Source: Pseudorasbora parva (Eukaryota > Chordata > Actinopteri > Cypriniformes > Gobionidae). From it: a stretch of 64,000 nucleotides of DNA. The first letter of the stretch is position 1, and each line of letters begins with the position of its first letter. The stretch spans positions 56,070,306 to 56,134,305 of the forward strand of contig NC_090173.1 of assembly GCF_024679245.1 (NCBI RefSeq), written 5' to 3'. The notes beneath the pieces are model-generated. The model did no database searches and was not told the origin of the DNA. It saw only the letters and a list, made by a program, of their open reading frames with translations. Shown in pieces: positions 59,632 through 64,000 of the stretch. The translations under genes were made by a program, and so were the position numbers.

Positions 59632-61610
59632 ACTCGGGTCGGCCAGTTCGGAGCCACTAGAAGTACCTGGGCCCCGTCCCGGCGTACCCTCTCCAGAACT
59701 CCTGGAAGCAAGACAATCGGGGGGAAGGCGTACAGAGGCAGCCTCGGCCACTCCTGTACCATGGCATCCAGCCCCAGCGGGGCCGGATGGGTCAGAGAAA
59801 ACCACTGCGGGCAGTGAGAATTCTCCGCTGAAGCAAACAGGTCTATCTCTGCTTTCCCATAAACCTTCCAAAGGAGCTCCACCACCTCTGGGTGGAGTCT
59901 CCATTCCCCGGGCCTCGGCCCCTGTCTCGACAGGCTGTCTGCTTCCTGATTCAGGGCCCCCGGGATATATACTGCCCTGATTGACAGTAATTTCCCTTGG
60001 GCCCACAGGAGGATCCGATGTGCCAATTTGTCCAACGGACGAGACCTCAGACCCCCCTGGTGATTTATATAGGCGACCACGGACGTGTTGTCTGTCCTGA
60101 CTAGTACGTGGTGGCCCCTGAGGTCGGGCAGGAACTGTTTCAATGCAAGAAACACTGCGAGCATCTCTAGCCGATTTATGTGCCAGTGCCGCTGATGTTC
60201 CTGCCATAGACCCTGGGACGAGCGACCACTCATGGTCGCCCCCCAGCCCGTGAGAGAGGCATCTGTCGTTAGCGTTACGCGACGAACATGAGCCCCCAAC
60301 ACGGGACCCTGAGATAAAAACCCCGGGTTTTTCCACATGACCAGAGTACGTAGGCATCGCCGCGTGACTTTGATCGTGCGGAGCGGGTTTCCCCTCGGGG
60401 AGAACCCTTTTGTTTTGAGCCACCACTGCAGTGGCCTCATGTACAGTAGGCCAAAAGGTATCACGTTGGACGCTGCTGCCATGAGACCTAACAGTTTCTG
60501 GAACCGTTTCACAGTGACGGCTCGGCCTAGCTTCTGTTCTTTGGCGGCTGCCAGGATCGATGCTATGCGTGTTGGCGATAATTGCGCCCGCATAATTACC
60601 GAGTCCCAGTTCACACCCAGAAAAGTGGTTCTCTGAGCCGGAGAAAGCACACTCTTCTTGGCGTTCAGCCTCAACCCCAGCTTCGACATATGGGCGAGAA
60701 CAGCATCTCGATGCTGAACCGCCATCTGCTCTGTATTCGCTAGAATCAGCCAGTCGTCGATATAGTTCAGAATGCGGATGCCCTGCAGACGCAGCGGCGC
60801 CAGAGCTGCATCCACACACTTGGTGAACGTGCGGGGTGACAGTGCTAGACCGAAGGGAAGTACACGATATTGGTATGCCTCTCCCCCTAAGGCAAACCTC
60901 AGGAACTTCCTGTGATGTGGAAGGATGGAGACATGAAAATACGCATCTTTGAGGTCTATGGTGACAAACCAATCCTCCGATTTGACCTGCGCTACAATCT
61001 GTCTGAGTGTAAGCATCTTGAATTTGAGCTTGGCCACCGAGCGATTCAATAGCCGCAGATCTAATATCGGGCGTAAGCCCCCATCCTTCTTCGGCACGAT
61101 GAAGTAACGGCTGTAAAAGCCTGACTCCCTGCTGGGAGGGGGAACCCTCTCTATAGCCCCTTTTTGCAGGAGTGTCTCTACTTCCTGTGCCATTACCAGA
61201 GCCTGCTCCGGGCCCACCTCTGTAGGTAGGACACCGCAGAAAGGAGGTGGCCGACTTCTGAATTGAATGGCGTACCCCCTTTCTACTATCTGCAGGACCC
61301 AACGAGATATATTTGATAGACGTTTCCACTCGTCTAGAAAATCTACTAAGGGAACCAGCCTCTCGAGGCTGGCCTCTGGTGTATTTTGAGCAACAAGCAC
61401 AGTGCCCTGAAGCGGCGGACCGGCAGGGAACAACTGACTTGACTGCTCGGGGGCCCCCCGAAGGGGGTGCGGACCACCCTCGGGTGGCCCGCGGAGACCG
61501 ACTGCGCCCCGGCATTGCGGCGGGGTTGGCAGCGCGGCCCCCCGAGGGTGCCGCAGGGAAACGGGTACCGTAGGCAGGGGTAAGCACCGTTTCCCTACGG
61601 GGGGAACCAC
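59478..61610 (-). CDS. Reverse transcriptase/RNase H, DIRS copy 2
   Basis: 710 codons starting 26 bp after the gag-like stop. The N-terminal ~75 residues are Pro/Gly/Arg-rich. RT motifs: FIVPKKDGGLRPILDLR, TIDLKDAYF, LPFGLALSPRTF and YIDDWL. RNase H motifs: TTDASLTGWGA, NRLEMLAVFLALKQFL, VRTDNTSVVAYINHQGG and NQEADSLSR. The C-terminal AQVLLVAPNWPTRVWFSDLI stretch is the usual tail of DIRS RT frames. No stop or shift is seen. Confidence 0.9.
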   Translation of the reverse strand: MVPPVGKRCLPLPTVPVSLRHPRGAALPTPPQCRGAVGLRGPPEGGPHPLRGAPEQSSQLFPAGPPLQGTVLVAQNTPEASLERLVPLVDFLDEWKRLSNISRWVLQIVERGYAIQFRSRPPPFCGVLPTEVGPEQALVMAQEVETLLQKGAIERVPPPSRESGFYSRYFIVPKKDGGLRPILDLRLLNRSVAKLKFKMLTLRQIVAQVKSEDWFVTIDLKDAYFHVSILPHHRKFLRFALGGEAYQYRVLPFGLALSPRTFTKCVDAALAPLRLQGIRILNYIDDWLILANTEQMAVQHRDAVLAHMSKLGLRLNAKKSVLSPAQRTTFLGVNWDSVIMRAQLSPTRIASILAAAKEQKLGRAVTVKRFQKLLGLMAAASNVIPFGLLYMRPLQWWLKTKGFSPRGNPLRTIKVTRRCLRTLVMWKNPGFLSQGPVLGAHVRRVTLTTDASLTGWGATMSGRSSQGLWQEHQRHWHINRLEMLAVFLALKQFLPDLRGHHVLVRTDNTSVVAYINHQGGLRSRPLDKLAHRILLWAQGKLLSIRAVYIPGALNQEADSLSRQGPRPGEWRLHPEVVELLWKVYGKAEIDLFASAENSHCPQWFSLTHPAPLGLDAMVQEWPRLPLYAFPPIVLLPGVLERVRRDGAQVLLVAPNWPTRVWFSDLISLLEGSPMEIPTRRDLLSQAGGRFLHPRPEMWKLWAWPLRGLGS

Positions 61611-61635
61611 CCTCAGCGTCCTGACGCTTCTGGCG

Positions 61636-63111
61636 TCAGGAACGCTTTGACGAGGCCTTCTTGGCGATCAGGACTGTCCTCAGATCAGTCCTGCCCCTAG
61701 AAGACCTCGCCTGAGAGCGCCGCCCCTCGTCCCCACGCTGAGGGGGAGTTCGGGTGGCGACGCTCTGCTTCTGCTGCGCCCTGTGAGCGGAGCTCGTACT
61801 CGGCTTGGGCTGCCTGGTATCAGCGGCAGCCCCAGGGACCTGGACCCGGAGAGGGAGAAACTGCTTTAGCGCCGCAGCTTGTTTCTTTGACTCCTGGAAC
61901 CTCTCGGTGACAGTGTGTACTGCGTCACCAAAGAGGCCGCCAGGAGACAGCGGCGCGTCGAGCAGGAAGCTTTTCTCCCTCTCCTTGATTTCAGTGGGGT
62001 TGAGCCACAGATGCCTCTCCGTAGCCACCAAGGCTGCCATAGAGCGGCCAACACATCTGGCCGTCTCCTTGGTGGCCCGGAGAGCAAGATCAGCTGATGT
62101 TCTAAGCTCATTGATTACATCACCCCCCACTTCATCACGTCCATCTAGGTCCCTAAGCAGGTCAGCCTGATAAGCCTGCATTATTGCCATTGTATGCAGG
62201 CATGCAGCAGCCTGACCTGCCGCCGAGTACGCCTTGCCCACCAGTGCCGACGTTGTTTTTAATGGTCTGGTGGGCAAAGTCGGGGCCTTCAGGGACGATG
62301 CCGAGGAAGGCGAGAGATGGCTCGCGAGCGTCTCTTCTACCTTTGGCATCGCCCCATAACCGTAGTGCTTCAGCCCCATGATGTTGCTATAGACCGAAGT
62401 CTGAGGGCTGAACACACGGTATGACGCCGGTCTCTTCCATGACTTTGCCACCTCGGTGTGCAAATCATGGAAGAATGGCAGGCCCCGCCGCTGAGGTTCT
62501 GAAGCGCGAGCGGGCAGGAATCTTTCATCTAATTTACTAGATCTTTTTCTTCCTGCCTCAGATCTTTCTATGGGCCAGTCAATATTTAGTCTGGCCACAG
62601 CTCGCGTTAGAACCTCAACGAGCTCCTCACTCGCAGGGGACTGAAGTGGCGAATCTTCAGTCGCGATGCTCTCAACGTCCACCTCCTCGGAGCTGGATAG
62701 TTGGAGCACCGGCGACTCTCTCGGAGGGGAAGAAACCGCCATGCGTGCTTCCATGACCCGAGAAGAGCCGCTGGATGGAGCAGGTGAGGGCAGAGATAAG
62801 GCAGCGCCCGTCTCTAACCCCTCTGCAACATCCAGTTGTGATCCCCACGAATGCAGCCTTCGCTCCGCCTCGGCGGAAGCGGGACCAGAGCCGCGGGGAA
62901 CACGAGCCGAGGCACCCTCCTCGAAGAGTGCCCGGCGGGAGCGCAGCGTTCTCAGTGGCATACGCTCACAGTGCTCACAAGCAGCCCCCTCGAGGGCTGC
63001 CTGGGCATGCTGCGCTCCCAAGCAGACTACACAAAGAGAGTGTGTATCCCCGCTCGTGATGTAGCGTGGGCAGGGATGAACACACCTCTTAAAGCTGCTT
63101 TCACTCGCCAT
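61636..63111 (-). CDS. Gag-like ORF1 protein, DIRS copy 2
   Basis: 491 codons from the ATG at 63109-63111 to TGA at 61636-61638. The N-terminus is Cys/His-rich (CVHPCPRY ... THSLCVVCLGAQHAQ ... CEHC), probably zinc-binding. The middle is acidic and Ser-rich (SSSEEVDVESIATEDSPLQS), then comes a helical region (KVEETLASHLSPSSAS to DLALRATKETARCVGRSMAAL), and the C-terminus is basic and Gln/Arg-rich (QPKPSTSSAHRAQQKQSV ... AKKASSKRS). It probably binds element RNA. It is intact, unlike copy 1. Confidence 0.85.
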   Translation of the reverse strand: MASESSFKRCVHPCPRYITSGDTHSLCVVCLGAQHAQAALEGAACEHCERMPLRTLRSRRALFEEGASARVPRGSGPASAEAERRLHSWGSQLDVAEGLETGAALSLPSPAPSSGSSRVMEARMAVSSPPRESPVLQLSSSEEVDVESIATEDSPLQSPASEELVEVLTRAVARLNIDWPIERSEAGRKRSSKLDERFLPARASEPQRRGLPFFHDLHTEVAKSWKRPASYRVFSPQTSVYSNIMGLKHYGYGAMPKVEETLASHLSPSSASSLKAPTLPTRPLKTTSALVGKAYSAAGQAAACLHTMAIMQAYQADLLRDLDGRDEVGGDVINELRTSADLALRATKETARCVGRSMAALVATERHLWLNPTEIKEREKSFLLDAPLSPGGLFGDAVHTVTERFQESKKQAAALKQFLPLRVQVPGAAADTRQPKPSTSSAHRAQQKQSVATRTPPQRGDEGRRSQARSSRGRTDLRTVLIAKKASSKRS

Positions 63112-63284
63112 TTTATTCTATCTATTTTATTTTCTCTTTGTTTGTTAATATATACTGCAATATTTAACAAAAGGGTGGAAAATCTCTGGATATAGACAGA
63201 CAAAAACACCAAATAGACAGACAGGTTCACACAGATCAATTGCTGAAGGCTCAGAAGCTAGTTCCTGTTTGTTTTCACGGACGT

Positions 63285-63310
63285 TTTATAGCTTCCGGTC
63301 GATGACGTCA
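63285..63310 (-). promoter_or_regulatory. Promoter elements in the 5' inverted terminal repeat, DIRS copy 2
   Basis: The CRE palindrome TGACGTCA (63303-63310) and TATAAA (63285-63290) keep the same spacing and order as in copy 1, upstream of the gag-like ATG at 63111. Confidence 0.55.
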
Positions 63311-63426
63311 TCACGCCGACGATCGATCTTTTTTCCGATGGAATGGTTCTACAGGCGCTTCACGACGCATTAACGCAGAGGCGTTCTCACAGCGTTTCGA
63401 CGCAGCTCGAGTTCCCCGAAAGGGAA

Positions 63427-64000
63427 TTCAAGTTCATATGATCCAGGGTCAGAATTTTCATTTTTCAAAAAAAGTCATCCTTCAACTACTGATGAAACTA
63501 CAGAAGGATTCTATTCGTATATAGAAAGTTCAAGTTCAAATAGTCTTAGGCAAAAATAAGTTCAAAAGTTCATCCTTGAACGAGGGAATCTCTTAGTATA
63601 TATAGAAAGTTCAAGTTCAAAGACTCTGGTAAAAAATAAGTTCAAATTTTCACCCTTAAAATACTCATGAATCTATTACTATGTATAGAAAGGTCAAGTT
63701 CACAGAAACCAGGCTCAGAATTTTTTTTTTTTTTCCAAAAGTCATGTTTGACCTTCTGAAGAAACATCATAAAAGTCATAAGTCTGTTTATACATTTAAA
63801 GTTCAAACACTCCTTGGCCAAAAAATGCATTCAAAATTTTACACTGGAGCTACTGATGAATGTATTAATATGTATAGAAAGTTCAAGTTCACAGGATCCA
63901 GGGTCCGATTTTTTTTTTTTTTTTTTTAAAGTCATCCTTCAACTACTGATGAAACTACAGAAGGATTCTATTTGTATATAGAAAGTTCAAGTTCATAGGA
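63427..64000. repeat. Satellite array segment E, continues past the window
   Basis: Monomers resume at TTCAAGTTCATATG and include the long monomer that also opens each 3.6-kb unit in segment A. The array is cut by the window end, so its full length is unknown. Confidence 0.95.

Larger units (their letters stand above)
58067..63426 (-). mobile_element. DIRS-type tyrosine-recombinase retrotransposon, copy 2 (all frames open)
   Basis: Same architecture and orientation as copy 1, with inverted terminal repeats, an internal complementary region at about 58315-58420 and no target duplication. The left flank ...TATGTATAGAAAG and right flank TTCAAGTTCATATG join to an exact monomer seen uninterrupted at about 24866-24900. 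The gag-like, RT/RNase H and recombinase frames are all open, so this may be a recently active copy. The left outer end differs slightly from its internal complement (TTACTTTTGTAAC versus TTACATACGTAAC). Confidence 0.93.

Noticed and set aside
48796..63426. The two DIRS copies as one duplicated segment of satellite plus element
   Set aside because: Their flanking monomers are of different types and each flank pair rebuilds a different intact monomer, so independent insertion fits better.

Overview
The window looks like a repeat-dense stretch of a teleost genome, probably a cyprinid. The evidence is a multi-intron KDZ-type transposase gene, hAT elements with 8-bp target duplications and TAGGG or CAGGG ends, a fish-type L1, two DIRS-type tyrosine-recombinase retrotransposons and a long AT-rich satellite. 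I see no ordinary single-copy host gene, no tRNA or rRNA, and nothing bacterial.

Layout. (1) 1-5045: the 3' part of a 12-exon KDZ transposase gene on the + strand. It has one in-frame stop in a conserved exon and a nested pair of small DNA transposons in its first visible intron. (2) 5130-14403: a 9.3-kb element with inverted ends starting CCCTTGTGAAAAA. A 94-bp tandem array lies near its left end and a 276-bp array near its right end. It holds four exon-like blocks with consensus splice sites and was later invaded by two hAT elements; one of these carries a LINE 3' fragment and the other a decayed transposase. (3) 14404-17892: promoter-like sequence, a 42-44-bp GC-rich minisatellite, then a composite array of a conserved unit separated by (AAT)n. 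(4) 17893 to the window end: a satellite of 80-105-bp monomers, nearly all carrying A(G)TTCAAGTTCA, organised into higher-order units of about 3.6, 2.55, 1.64 and 1.77 kb. Four large elements interrupt it: an L1 (27338-34095), a hAT (40959-42265) and two DIRS elements (48796-53994 and 58067-63426, both on the minus strand).

How it fits together: this is a nest of insertions whose order can be read. The L1 entered the satellite with a target duplication, a TIR element entered the L1 ORF2, and a ZBED-type hAT entered that TIR element. Both DIRS copies sit at the same AAAG/TTC position of a satellite monomer with no duplication, and uninterrupted monomers elsewhere in the array give the empty site. 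Each DIRS copy keeps inverted terminal repeats and an internal complementary region that matches both outer ends. Copy 2 has open gag-like, RT/RNase H and tyrosine recombinase frames. Copy 1 has a broken gag, and an 8-bp deletion has joined its RT/RNase H and recombinase frames into one 971-codon ORF.
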